A DNA stretch of 64,000 nt, from contig OZ257136.1 of NCBI GenBank assembly GCA_965278995.1, forward strand, positions 3,410,001-3,474,000. Direction: 5' to 3'. The notes beneath the pieces were generated by a model, which was given only the letters and a program-made list of their open reading frames with translations, made no database searches and was not told the origin of the DNA. Shown here in pieces: positions 53,327-61,032 of this stretch; position 1 is the first letter of the stretch, and the number at the start of each line of letters is the position of its first letter. The stretch is from JADJYF01 sp965278995 (lineage in GTDB: Bacteria; Pseudomonadota; Gammaproteobacteria; Ga0077536). The position numbers were made by a program, and so were the translations under genes.

Positions 53327-53510
53327 GTCGGCGCTTGCAGCTCATTGATTGCCAGCGCAGAGTCTTGTGCAAAAGCGCTTTTATTTCAACGGATTGAATT
53401 ATTGCGCTGCAATAACCAAGGTCGCTCGCGGTCGCTTATTCAGTCGAATGATCAGGTCCTGAAGAAACGCTATGCTCTTCAACCAACCATCTGCTCCAGG
53501 CGGAACCACC
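53327..53510. promoter_or_regulatory. divergent promoter region of the dmp operon and the CoA-transferase
   Basis: A 184-base gap between divergent genes, with an AT-richer centre. It contains a perfect palindrome AAAAGCGCTTTT at 53371-53382, within TTGAAATAAAAGCGCTTTTG on the dmpK strand. The -24/-12 sigma-54 spacing (GG-N10-GC) expected for DmpR-type control could not be placed convincingly. No dmpR-like gene lies in the window, so regulation may differ from the Pseudomonas model. Confidence 0.45.
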
Positions 53511-54701
53511 ATGCACGGCGCACTCGACGGCTATCGCATCATTGATTTGACATCGATGATCTCGGGGCCGCTGGCCACCATGATCCTGGGTGATCAGGGC
53601 GCTGATGTGATCAAGGTGGAGAACCCGGCGGGTGGTGACCACGTCCGCAAATCGGCCAACCGGCGCGGCGAATTCTCCGCTGCGTTCGTCAACAACAATC
53701 GCAACAAGCGTTCGGTCGCACTCGATCTGAAAGACGCGCGCGGTCGCGAGCTATTGTTCGAGCTGCTGCGTACTGCCGATGTCTTCGTGCAGAACTTCCG
53801 ACCGGGCGTTGCCGAGCGCATGGGGCTCGGCGAGGACGCTGTGCGCCGGGTGCGTGAAGATATCGTCTACGTTTCGATTGCCGGTTTCGGTTTTACCGGA
53901 CCCTATGCGGAAAAGCCGGTCTACGACCCACTGATCCAGGCCGTTTCAGGGCTGGCGACCGTACAGGGTGGTGCGGATACCGAGAGGCCACGCCTGGTGC
54001 GAACCATCGTGCCGGACAAAGTCAGCGCCCTGACTGTCGCTCAGGCCATCACCGCCGCGCTGCTCGCGCGTGAACGTTGCGGCCGCGGACAGCATGTCCG
54101 GCTCGCGATGCTCGACGCGATCGTATCGTTCCTATGGTGCTCGGACATGGGCAGCCAGACCTTCGCCGGCGATGAATTGCCGCAGCAGGATGCCGCGAGT
54201 TTCATCGACCTGATTTATGAGACCGCTGATGGTTTCATCAGTGTCGCTGTGATGTCCGATCGTGAATGGCGCGCTCTGACCCGCGCGCTGATGAAACCCG
54301 AATGGCTGGATGATCCGCGCTTCGCCACCCCCGCCCTGCGCGATCGTCATCTGAATGCGCGATTGGCCCTGATCCAGGAGGCGCTACTAACCCTGCCGGC
54401 AGCCGAATGGCTGGCACGTCTCGAAGCGGAACAGGTGCCCTGCGCGCCTGTACTGACGCGCAATCAAATGGTCGCCCACGCCCAGGTCGCGGCCAACGAA
54501 CTGATCCAGATTTATCCGCATCCGCAGGCCGGCGACCTGCGCCAGACGCGTCCGGCGGCGCAGTTCTCGGTGACGCCGAGTGCTGTCCGTCGCGGCGCGC
54601 CGCGACTCGGCGAACATACACGTGAGGTACTGCTTGAGGCAGGTATTGACGAGCAGCGCCTGGCTGCTCTGCTTGAGGAGAACATTATCTCGACTGGATG
54701 A
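53511..54701 (+). CDS. family III (CaiB/BaiF) CoA-transferase
   Basis: A 396-residue protein with the N-terminal GYRIIDLTSMISGPLATMILGDQGADVIKVE (about 7-37), typical of CaiB/BaiF enzymes that exchange CoA between acyl groups. The KPVYDPLIQAVSGL segment holds the region of the catalytic aspartate. ATG 53511 lies after GGCGGAACC; the longer ATG at 53472 is rejected. The acceptor acid is unknown. It diverges from the dmp operon. Confidence 0.9.
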   Translation: MHGALDGYRIIDLTSMISGPLATMILGDQGADVIKVENPAGGDHVRKSANRRGEFSAAFVNNNRNKRSVALDLKDARGRELLFELLRTADVFVQNFRPGVAERMGLGEDAVRRVREDIVYVSIAGFGFTGPYAEKPVYDPLIQAVSGLATVQGGADTERPRLVRTIVPDKVSALTVAQAITAALLARERCGRGQHVRLAMLDAIVSFLWCSDMGSQTFAGDELPQQDAASFIDLIYETADGFISVAVMSDREWRALTRALMKPEWLDDPRFATPALRDRHLNARLALIQEALLTLPAAEWLARLEAEQVPCAPVLTRNQMVAHAQVAANELIQIYPHPQAGDLRQTRPAAQFSVTPSAVRRGAPRLGEHTREVLLEAGIDEQRLAALLEENIISTG

Positions 54702-54731
54702 GCGCGCCAGGGTGAGCGCGCGCGGCGGAGC

Positions 54732-55811
54732 TCAGTAGCGCGCTATCACCTGGGTTGCGAAATCGTGAAACACGCGCCGCGCATGATCCATCGGCGGCAA
54801 CAACGTGATCTCGCGCAGACCAGCCTGCTCGGCGGCGCGCAGGCGCGCGATGATGGCGTCCGGTTCACCTGCCAGGATCCAGGTCTCGATCGCCTCTGGT
54901 GTAATGAATCGCCGTTCTTCGGGAACCAGAAAACTGCAGTGACCTTCATGGATTTGCAGATAGCGCTTGCGCTCCGGCATCGCCATGCGGCCGACATAGT
55001 CGCAATATTCGTCCCACAGATTACGTACCGGCGCCGGAATGAAGCTGTCATCGCCGGCCTGGCGCCAGTTCTCGTAGCAGTAATGCAGTGCCGCTGCGAC
55101 CTGTGAGCCGCATTGATCGATCACACGCGGGCTGGCGAGCGTCTCGCCCGGTCCCAGCACGACCGCTGAGGTCAGTGCGGCGGTGTGATATTCGGCCGGC
55201 AGCGAGCGCCCGACTTCGCGCGCGCCAAGGGCAATCAGTTCGATGCTCTGGCGACTCTGATCCGGTGGTTCGTTCAATGCCGAGATGCGCCCGTCTCCGT
55301 AGGCACCAGCCGCTCGCAGCGCGCCGGGTCCATTGGCAGCGACCCAGATGGGGATCTGGTGGGCCAGTTCGATGAACCTGCGCTCGAGATGCAGAAAGCG
55401 GATGGCGCGTGTTTCGTCGCCAAGCGTGTATTCGACTTCCTCGCCGGCCAGCAGACTGCGCACGACCCGCAGATATTCGCGAAACGGTTTCGGCTTCATC
55501 GGCCGCATGCCCATCACGCGCATGGCGGTATGGCCAGTGCCAAGGCCGAGAAACACGCGGCCCGGCGCAAGCGCGGCAATCGATGCGATTGAATGCGCTG
55601 TCACCGGCGCAATACGGGTGCTCGCAATTGAGACGCCGGTGCCGAGTTTGATACGCGACGTATTGACGGCGGCCAGTGCCAGCACCGCATAGCAGTCCGA
55701 CCAGATCATCTGCGAGTCGGGGACCCAACCGTGATCGTAGCCGAGGTCGTCGGCAAGTTTGAGTAGTTGCCAGTCGCCGATATGCGTGGCGACCATTGCG
55801 CCGAATTTCAT
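54732..55811 (-). CDS. LLM class flavin-dependent oxidoreductase (F420/FMN type)
   Basis: A 359-residue bacterial luciferase-like (LLM) TIM-barrel protein: LADDLGYDHGWVPDSQ (about 21-36), GTGVSIASTRIAPVTAHSIAS (about 57-77) and VFLGLGTGHTAMRVMG near 87-102. The fold is that of F420-dependent methylene-tetrahydromethanopterin reductases and FMN-dependent monooxygenases. Which cofactor it uses cannot be told from the sequence. It converges on the CoA-transferase and follows two cytochrome c genes on the same strand, with 11 bases to the nearer one. Confidence 0.87.
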   Translation of the reverse strand: MKFGAMVATHIGDWQLLKLADDLGYDHGWVPDSQMIWSDCYAVLALAAVNTSRIKLGTGVSIASTRIAPVTAHSIASIAALAPGRVFLGLGTGHTAMRVMGMRPMKPKPFREYLRVVRSLLAGEEVEYTLGDETRAIRFLHLERRFIELAHQIPIWVAANGPGALRAAGAYGDGRISALNEPPDQSRQSIELIALGAREVGRSLPAEYHTAALTSAVVLGPGETLASPRVIDQCGSQVAAALHYCYENWRQAGDDSFIPAPVRNLWDEYCDYVGRMAMPERKRYLQIHEGHCSFLVPEERRFITPEAIETWILAGEPDAIIARLRAAEQAGLREITLLPPMDHARRVFHDFATQVIARY

Positions 55812-55822
55812 GGCGCGCAGCT

Positions 55823-56182
55823 CTACTTGTGCAGCGTCTTGACGCCGTCCTTGGTGGAGAAATGATGGGCTATCTGCTCGATATCGTGGTCGGAAAGCTG
55901 CAGAGCGGCAACCTGCGCGCCCATGATCGGATTCTTGCGGCGACCGTCGCGATAGGCACGGAGCGCCGAAGCAAGATAGTCGGCGTACTGACCGGCAAGT
56001 ATCGGATACTCAGGCATGATGGGCTTTGCGCCATTTTCGCCATGACAGGCCTGACAAGCCGTGATCTTTGCCTGCAGCCCGGCGTCATCGGTCGCTGCTT
56101 CGTCGGACGCGCCGGCCGCCGCTGACAGACCCAGCAAGCCGGCGAATATCACGGCCGAAGTCAAACCTGAATTGTGCATCAT
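55823..56182 (-). CDS. mono-haem cytochrome c, class I (c553-like)
   Basis: A 119-residue exported cytochrome. A signal peptide (about 1-25) is followed by haem motif C43-x2-C46-H47 and a likely axial methionine in KNPIMGAQ (near 85). The C-terminus has the LSDHDIEQIAHHFS helix of small class I cytochromes. The ATG (56182) has GGAG eight bases upstream; the ATG at 56245 is rejected. It follows the second cytochrome gene by 43 bases. Confidence 0.92.
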   Translation of the reverse strand: MMHNSGLTSAVIFAGLLGLSAAAGASDEAATDDAGLQAKITACQACHGENGAKPIMPEYPILAGQYADYLASALRAYRDGRRKNPIMGAQVAALQLSDHDIEQIAHHFSTKDGVKTLHK

Positions 56183-56225
56183 GAATCGTACTCCGACGGC
56201 GCGCCCGCGCCGTCCGCGAAGCGAC

Positions 56226-56549
56226 CTACTGTCGCTGGGCTTCAATGAACGCGCCGATATCGGCCATGTCCTGATCGCTCAAGTCGGCCGCGTTGGCATG
56301 CATGGTGCCATGCTCGCGTTCGCCGCTGCGATAGGCCTTGAGCGCACTTTCGATGTACTTGGCGTTCTGACCACCGAGTTTCGGTACGCGATAGGTCGGA
56401 TAGGTATTGTAGTAACCCGTGACTGCGTGACAGCCGAGACAGGTCTCCGCCTTCTGGCGCCCTGCGGCACTGTCGCCGTCCGCGATTGCCACACTCGATC
56501 CCGCCAGCAGACCTGCCGCCAGCAGAGCCGAAATCATACGAACATTCAT
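56226..56549 (-). CDS. mono-haem cytochrome c, class I (c553/c4-like)
   Basis: A 107-residue exported cytochrome with a signal peptide (about 1-24), haem motif C37-x2-C40-H41 and likely axial methionine in HGTMHANA (near 82). The AYRSGER helix matches small c553/c4-domain cytochromes. Likely periplasmic electron carrier. The true start is ATG 56549; a longer ATG at 56714 runs into the divergent lipoprotein region and is rejected. Together with the next gene it forms a duplicated pair. Confidence 0.92.
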   Translation of the reverse strand: MNVRMISALLAAGLLAGSSVAIADGDSAAGRQKAETCLGCHAVTGYYNTYPTYRVPKLGGQNAKYIESALKAYRSGEREHGTMHANAADLSDQDMADIGAFIEAQRQ

Positions 56550-56712
56550 CAGATGAATACCCTTGCTGTCCTCTCTTACGCTCGCAATCCGGATGTCCCC
56601 CGCCCGGCTGCGACGTGCTGCGCATCTTACTAGAGCGGTATCCGCAGGGGAAGCCGGCACACGCCCCGAGGAGGCATTACGTACTACGTGCGGCGCGTTA
56701 ATATGCCGGGCC

Positions 56713-57471
56713 ATGGTCTACTGCGTTTCGCCGTTACAGGGCTCTTCGTCACAACACCCAGGCAGGCCTTGTGGCAGTGTCCTGGTCATGCTTTTCGCTG
56801 TGCTGGTTACGGGCTGCAGCCGCGACGACATCGTCGCCCGTTACTTTCCGCTGACCCCTGGCATCGAGTGGCAATACCGTGTCACACGCACGACCATGGA
56901 TGGCTCTCGCGATTTGCGTTACGTGATCTCGACCGGGCGCGCGGCCCAGGTCGGCAACCAACAGGCCGCTGTACGCGAGACACCGGAAGGCCTGCGGTAC
57001 TTCTATGACAGCACGGCGACGGGCATCGTCCGCGTGGCGAGCAGACAGCGCGAGGGCACCGAGTTCGTCATCGTCCCGCAGCATGAACTCGTCCTGCCGA
57101 GACCGCTCACCGTCACCTCAATGTGGACTGCAGCCACTCATACCGCCGTGCTGGAAAATACCGGCCCACCGTGGGAAACGCTCTTCCGTATCGACGTACC
57201 GGTCACTTTGCACTACCGCGTCGACTCCTTGTCGGCGACCGTCGCCACGGTCGCTGGCACCTTCAAGGATTGTCTGGTGATCAGCAGTCTCGGCAAGGTC
57301 AACGCCGATGTCGGGAATTACATCGGTCGTACGGAAATCGAAGTCACGACGACTGAGTGGTTCGCTCCCGACGTCGGTCTGGTTCGTCTCGAACGCTCTG
57401 AAAGAACGACAGCGAATGCCATCAATGCCGGACAGCTGACAATGGAACTCGACCGCTGGTCGAGCCATTGA
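56713..57471 (+). CDS. hypothetical lipoprotein
   Basis: A 252-residue protein. A hydrophobic stretch ends in a lipobox VLVTGC (cysteine near residue 35), indicating a lipoprotein, though the n-region is long. The mature part is beta-rich (VARYFPLTPGIEWQYRVTRTT, EVTTTEWFAPDVGLVRLERSE) and resembles uncharacterised outer-membrane-associated lipoproteins that bind small molecules. The start ATG 56713 is preferred over ATG 56563. It diverges from the cytochrome pair. Function unknown. Confidence 0.65.
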   Translation: MVYCVSPLQGSSSQHPGRPCGSVLVMLFAVLVTGCSRDDIVARYFPLTPGIEWQYRVTRTTMDGSRDLRYVISTGRAAQVGNQQAAVRETPEGLRYFYDSTATGIVRVASRQREGTEFVIVPQHELVLPRPLTVTSMWTAATHTAVLENTGPPWETLFRIDVPVTLHYRVDSLSATVATVAGTFKDCLVISSLGKVNADVGNYIGRTEIEVTTTEWFAPDVGLVRLERSERTTANAINAGQLTMELDRWSSH

Positions 57472-57491
57472 CCGCACCTCACAGTCTGTCG

Positions 57492-57507
57492 GATGCCAGC
57501 AGGCATC
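57492..57507 (+). terminator. possible hairpin after the lipoprotein gene
   Basis: GATGCC (57492-57497) pairs with GGCATC (57502-57507) around the loop AGCA, 21 bases after the stop. No T-run follows, so terminator activity is uncertain. Confidence 0.3.
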
Positions 57508-57631
57508 AGCATTGCGCTCCCCGGCGAAAATGATTACTGTTGCGCCCCGGTTTTTCTAAACCAGGCTTGTGGTAACGGGCCCGGCGTGCCGAGCAGCGCG
57601 GCATCGGCAGCACGCACTCGAGGGAACTGTC

Positions 57632-58735
57632 GTGGCGAAAGCAGCTAAGAAAAAATCGACTGCCAGCAAGAAGCCGGCGCAGGCCAAAGCGCCGGCTAAG
57701 AAAAAAGCCGTCGCCAAGGTCGCTGCCAAGAAAACCGCCGCCAAGCCGACCACGACAAAATCGACAACGGCCAAATCGACGACAAAGAAAGCTGCGGCAG
57801 CCAAACCCGTAAACAAGAAGAAAGCCCCGGCGGCGCGCCCGGCCTCAGCCGCGAAAGCGGCAGGCAAAACGGCAGCGCCCCGGCCAGCCGCCAAACCGGC
57901 GGCAAAAGCACCTGCTAAAACATCGGCCAAACCATTGACCAAGGCACCCGCCAAAGCACCCGTTAAAACGTCTGCACCCGCTGCAACCAAAGCGCCGATC
58001 AAGCCGGCACCAGCGAAAAAGACTGAACCCGCAAAGACCGCGCCGGCCAAGGTGGCAATACCGGTCCCAAAAGCGGAATCCAAACCAGCCAAAGTGCCAA
58101 CAGCCATAGCACCGACGCCGAAAAGCGCCATGAACAGCAATGCGGCTACGGTAGAACCGAAGAAACCAGTCGGCACTGTCAGCAAACCTGCTGGCGCGGG
58201 CAGCAAGACCAGCAGCGCCGCGCCTGTTGTTGTTGCACGCGCCGCCGCCGCAGTAGCCAAAGCCCCGACCACTGTGCCCCCGACCCCGGTAGTTCGAACT
58301 CGCATGATAAATCTCGACGAAGTGAAGCTCCCAGCAGGCTATGTTCCCTCGACCAACGAGGAATACATGAGCCCTCGGCAGCTGCTTTATTTCCGCAACA
58401 AACTGCAGAGCTGGCGCGAGGAACTGATCGCCGAATCGCAGGAAACTCTCGACCATTTGCGGTCGGAAATTCGTGACGTTGGCGACGAAGCCGAACGGGC
58501 CAGTCGAGAGAGCGACAATATTCTCGAGTTGCGTACCCGAGACCGCTATCGTCGGCTGTTAAAGAAAATCGACGACGCAATCAAGCGCATCGACGACGGT
58601 TCCTATGGCTTTTGCGAAGAAACCGGCGAAGAAATTGGCCTCGGCCGGCTCGAGGCCCGTCCCATCGCGACGCTGACGGTCGATGCGCAGGAACGACGTG
58701 AACTGTTCCAGAAGCAGTTCCGCGACGACCGCTGA
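57632..58735 (+). CDS. dksA: RNA polymerase-binding DksA with long Lys/Ala-rich N-terminal extension
   Basis: A 367-residue protein. Residues 1-220 are a low-complexity K/A/P/T-rich tail of AKKP- and KAPA-type repeats, like histone H1/AlgP-type nucleoid proteins. Residues about 235-367 are a DksA/TraR domain with a coiled coil (LRSEIRDVGDEAERASRESD) and C-terminal globule. The zinc-finger cysteines are reduced to one: CEET, 17 residues, then TVDA instead of CxxC-x17-CxxC. DksA destabilises promoter complexes with ppGpp. The GTG at 57632 has GAGGGA six bases upstream; the ATG at 57569 is rejected. Extended DksA proteins occur in Xanthomonas-like Gammaproteobacteria. Confidence 0.9.
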   Translation: MAKAAKKKSTASKKPAQAKAPAKKKAVAKVAAKKTAAKPTTTKSTTAKSTTKKAAAAKPVNKKKAPAARPASAAKAAGKTAAPRPAAKPAAKAPAKTSAKPLTKAPAKAPVKTSAPAATKAPIKPAPAKKTEPAKTAPAKVAIPVPKAESKPAKVPTAIAPTPKSAMNSNAATVEPKKPVGTVSKPAGAGSKTSSAAPVVVARAAAAVAKAPTTVPPTPVVRTRMINLDEVKLPAGYVPSTNEEYMSPRQLLYFRNKLQSWREELIAESQETLDHLRSEIRDVGDEAERASRESDNILELRTRDRYRRLLKKIDDAIKRIDDGSYGFCEETGEEIGLGRLEARPIATLTVDAQERRELFQKQFRDDR

Positions 58736-58755
58736 GCCTTCGCGCGACGCCGCTC

Positions 58756-58783
58756 TGGCATAGACTTTCGGATCAGTTATAGT
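58756..58783 (+). promoter_or_regulatory. candidate -35/-10 promoter for the REC-PAS-LuxR regulator
   Basis: TGGCAT (58756-58761) and TATAGT (58778-58783) are separated by 16 bases, about 80 bases before the GTG start of the regulator gene. The -10 is good; the -35 is weak. It could also be chance. Confidence 0.25.
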
Positions 58784-58861
58784 ACCGATTGAGGATCCCG
58801 GCCCGCTTCAGTACACCGCACCGTGCGGTGGCGAGCACGCCGGGGCGCGAAGGCGGAAGTC

Positions 58862-60238
58862 GTGGCTGGTACCAACATCCTCGTCGTCGAAGATCAACGC
58901 GCGGTCGCCGGCGCGTTACGCATGCGCCTGCGCGGACTCGGTTTCGATGTACTGGCCATAGCCAAGGATGGTCCGGAAGCGATCGAGAAGGCTGGTGCAC
59001 TGAAGCCTGATCTGATCCTGATGGATATTCGCCTGGGCGACGGCATGGACGGCATCGAAGCAGCCCATCAGATCCGCAATCAATATGACATACCCGTAGT
59101 CTACGTCTCGGCGTACGCCGATCGCGAACTTCTCGACCGCGCCCGGGCGACGGAACCGGCCGGCTTCATCAATAAGCCGTTCACGACCAAAGATCTCCTG
59201 ACCACGCTGAATCTCGCCCTCGATCACCGACAAGCTGGCAGGCGCGCGGCGACGAGTGTTGCGGAGGCGCCATCGTCGACCTATGAAGCCGTCGTAACGA
59301 CCGATCTTGAAGGTCGGGTGACGTTCATCAATCGGGGCGCCGAATATCTGACAGGTTGGACGCGCGACGCCGTCGTCGGCCAGCCGCTCGCTCGCATTCT
59401 CGGGACACTCTACGGGTTGACACCGGACGCCGCGGAAAGCGTGGTCGCAGGCTCTCTCAAACAGGGTCGCGAGCAGGCGCTCAGGCGCCAGCCTGAGGCC
59501 AGTCCGAGCACGCCGGGAGACACGCTCGCTCCGCTACGAGACGCACGTGGCAACAACTTCGGCGTCGCGCTTCGTTTCGGCGGCGAGACCGTGCTGAACA
59601 GCATGGCCACGCTCGAACGATTCACCCGGGCTTCGCGATTCCTGTTCGACCAATTGCCACTCGCCGTCGTCCTTCTAGACAGCACGATGCGCATCGAGTA
59701 TCGCAATGTGCAAGCCCAGGCAATCCTCGATTCGAGCGCCCATGTGCACGAAGTGGAAGGTGCTCTCGGTCTGCGCGACGCAGAACTTCAGCAGCGCTTC
59801 AGCGCGCTCTTCCGGCGGGCTGCGGTGCGCGCGCAATCGCCGGCTTCCGATGCCGCCGAGATGCTGGTTCTGAAACAGGACGGCAACGCCAGTGACCTGG
59901 TGCTGGTGGCCGTGCCCGTGCCGAGCGCGGAAGCACCGCCGAGTGTTGCTGTATTGCTGTACGAAGAGCCGGGGTATCGCATCCTGTCGGCGCGCGTGCT
60001 GCGCGCGCTATACGGCCTGACCCGTTCCGAAGTGACCCTGGTGCAGACACTGGCCAATGGCCAGAGTCTGGAAGAAGCCGCCGAGTCGCTGAGTATTTCT
60101 GTCAACACCGCGCGTACTCACCTCAAGCATATTTTTCACAAGACCGGTGCAAAGCGACAGTCTGAGCTTCTGCATCGCGTCGAGTCCGGACCGGCCTCGC
60201 TGATGTCTCTCAACCTGAAAATCAGCGACAGCGACTGA
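58862..60238 (+). CDS. response regulator: REC, PAS-like and LuxR-type HTH domains
   Basis: A 458-residue single-chain regulator. The REC domain (1-125) has acidic E10/D11, phospho-acceptor D55 (LILMDIRLGD) and conserved lysine in FINKPF. A PAS-like domain follows (about 138-235; VVTTDLEGRVTFINRGAEYLTGW), then a second sensor-like region (about 255-370). A C-terminal LuxR-type HTH (about 385-440) ends in SISVNTARTHLKHIFHKTGA. No cognate histidine kinase lies beside it. The GTG start 58862 gives a normal REC N-terminus; the ATG at 58823 adds 13 Arg-rich residues. Confidence 0.88.
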   Translation: MAGTNILVVEDQRAVAGALRMRLRGLGFDVLAIAKDGPEAIEKAGALKPDLILMDIRLGDGMDGIEAAHQIRNQYDIPVVYVSAYADRELLDRARATEPAGFINKPFTTKDLLTTLNLALDHRQAGRRAATSVAEAPSSTYEAVVTTDLEGRVTFINRGAEYLTGWTRDAVVGQPLARILGTLYGLTPDAAESVVAGSLKQGREQALRRQPEASPSTPGDTLAPLRDARGNNFGVALRFGGETVLNSMATLERFTRASRFLFDQLPLAVVLLDSTMRIEYRNVQAQAILDSSAHVHEVEGALGLRDAELQQRFSALFRRAAVRAQSPASDAAEMLVLKQDGNASDLVLVAVPVPSAEAPPSVAVLLYEEPGYRILSARVLRALYGLTRSEVTLVQTLANGQSLEEAAESLSISVNTARTHLKHIFHKTGAKRQSELLHRVESGPASLMSLNLKISDSD

Positions 60239-60393
60239 ACCGGCGGCCTCACCGCCCTTCGCTCAACAACGGAACTGCCGCGGCGCTTCGCACTCGCCAG
60301 CGCGCTGGCAGCTGTGCCATACTTCACTCACGGCATCAGGACGATGCCTGCGCAAGGACTGCGCGATTATCACTACTACAGGGAGTTATGGAT

Positions 60394-61032
60394 ATGGATA
60401 TCCTTCGCCAGCGGCGCCTCGTCGCCATCTTTCTCGCTTCACTCATCGGTCTGGTCTTGCTGCCCGCGACGAGCAATGCGGCAATGCTGCTGCGTTTCGA
60501 TTTCGAGCAGGCTGACGGCAGCTACACAGCGACACCTACAATGGCCGTTCCCGGCCTGAGCGCGTACTGGCAGGACGCCGGTCACTTGACTGACCTCGCC
60601 GGTGTCAGCGGTCGTGCCCTGGCCAGCAGCGGCTTCACGACCGGCAACGTCGTTCACCTGATCATCGAACTGGCACCCGGACTGGTGCTCGCGGCCGACA
60701 GGCTGAGCTTTGCCTTGCGCGCTTCGAGCAGCGGCCCGAACAGCTGGCAGCTAGCCGCGGACGGCATATCTCAGGCCGCTGGCGCAGCGACGACCGTGTT
60801 CAAGACGTTCGATCTCGGGCTGGCGCTGGCTCCGCGCAGTGGTGCGCTGCAGTTCGACTTGCACGGTCTCGGCGCGACGTCGGCGGCCGGTACGTTGCGT
60901 CTCGACAACGTGCAGCTGTCAGGCGAGCTAACGACAGTGGCGCTGCCCGGCCCATTGTTCCTGGTCGCAACGCCGCTGTTCGGTCTCGCTGCGGGGCAAT
61001 GGCGTCAGCGCCGCAGTCAGCTTGGAACGTAG
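60394..61032 (+). CDS. PEP-CTERM/VPLPA-like sorting-signal surface protein
   Basis: A 212-residue exported protein. Its signal peptide (about 1-29) ends in TSNAA, and the body is a beta-rich domain with DFEQADGSY near its start, similar in kind to the protein at 34327. It ends in a sorting-signal-like tail: VALPGPLFLVATPLFGLAAG plus basic QWRQRR. The motif VALPGP is a variant of VPLPA. ATG 60394 lies eight bases after GGGAG; the ATG at 60388 is too close. The stop overlaps the helicase-nuclease gene by 16 bases. Confidence 0.8.
   Translation: MDILRQRRLVAIFLASLIGLVLLPATSNAAMLLRFDFEQADGSYTATPTMAVPGLSAYWQDAGHLTDLAGVSGRALASSGFTTGNVVHLIIELAPGLVLAADRLSFALRASSSGPNSWQLAADGISQAAGAATTVFKTFDLGLALAPRSGALQFDLHGLGATSAAGTLRLDNVQLSGELTTVALPGPLFLVATPLFGLAAGQWRQRRSQLGT

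Noticed and set aside
53327..53345. A sigma-54 promoter from TGGCAATC and CTGCAAG before dmpK
   Set aside because: The distance between GG and GC is about 13 bases instead of the required 10, so the pairing does not fit.
57556..58305. 249-codon Ala/Leu/Gly-rich frame opposite the DksA tail, looking like a membrane protein
   Set aside because: The apparent hydrophobicity is the reverse complement of Lys/Ala codons (AAG/GCC become CTT/GGC); it has no independent support.
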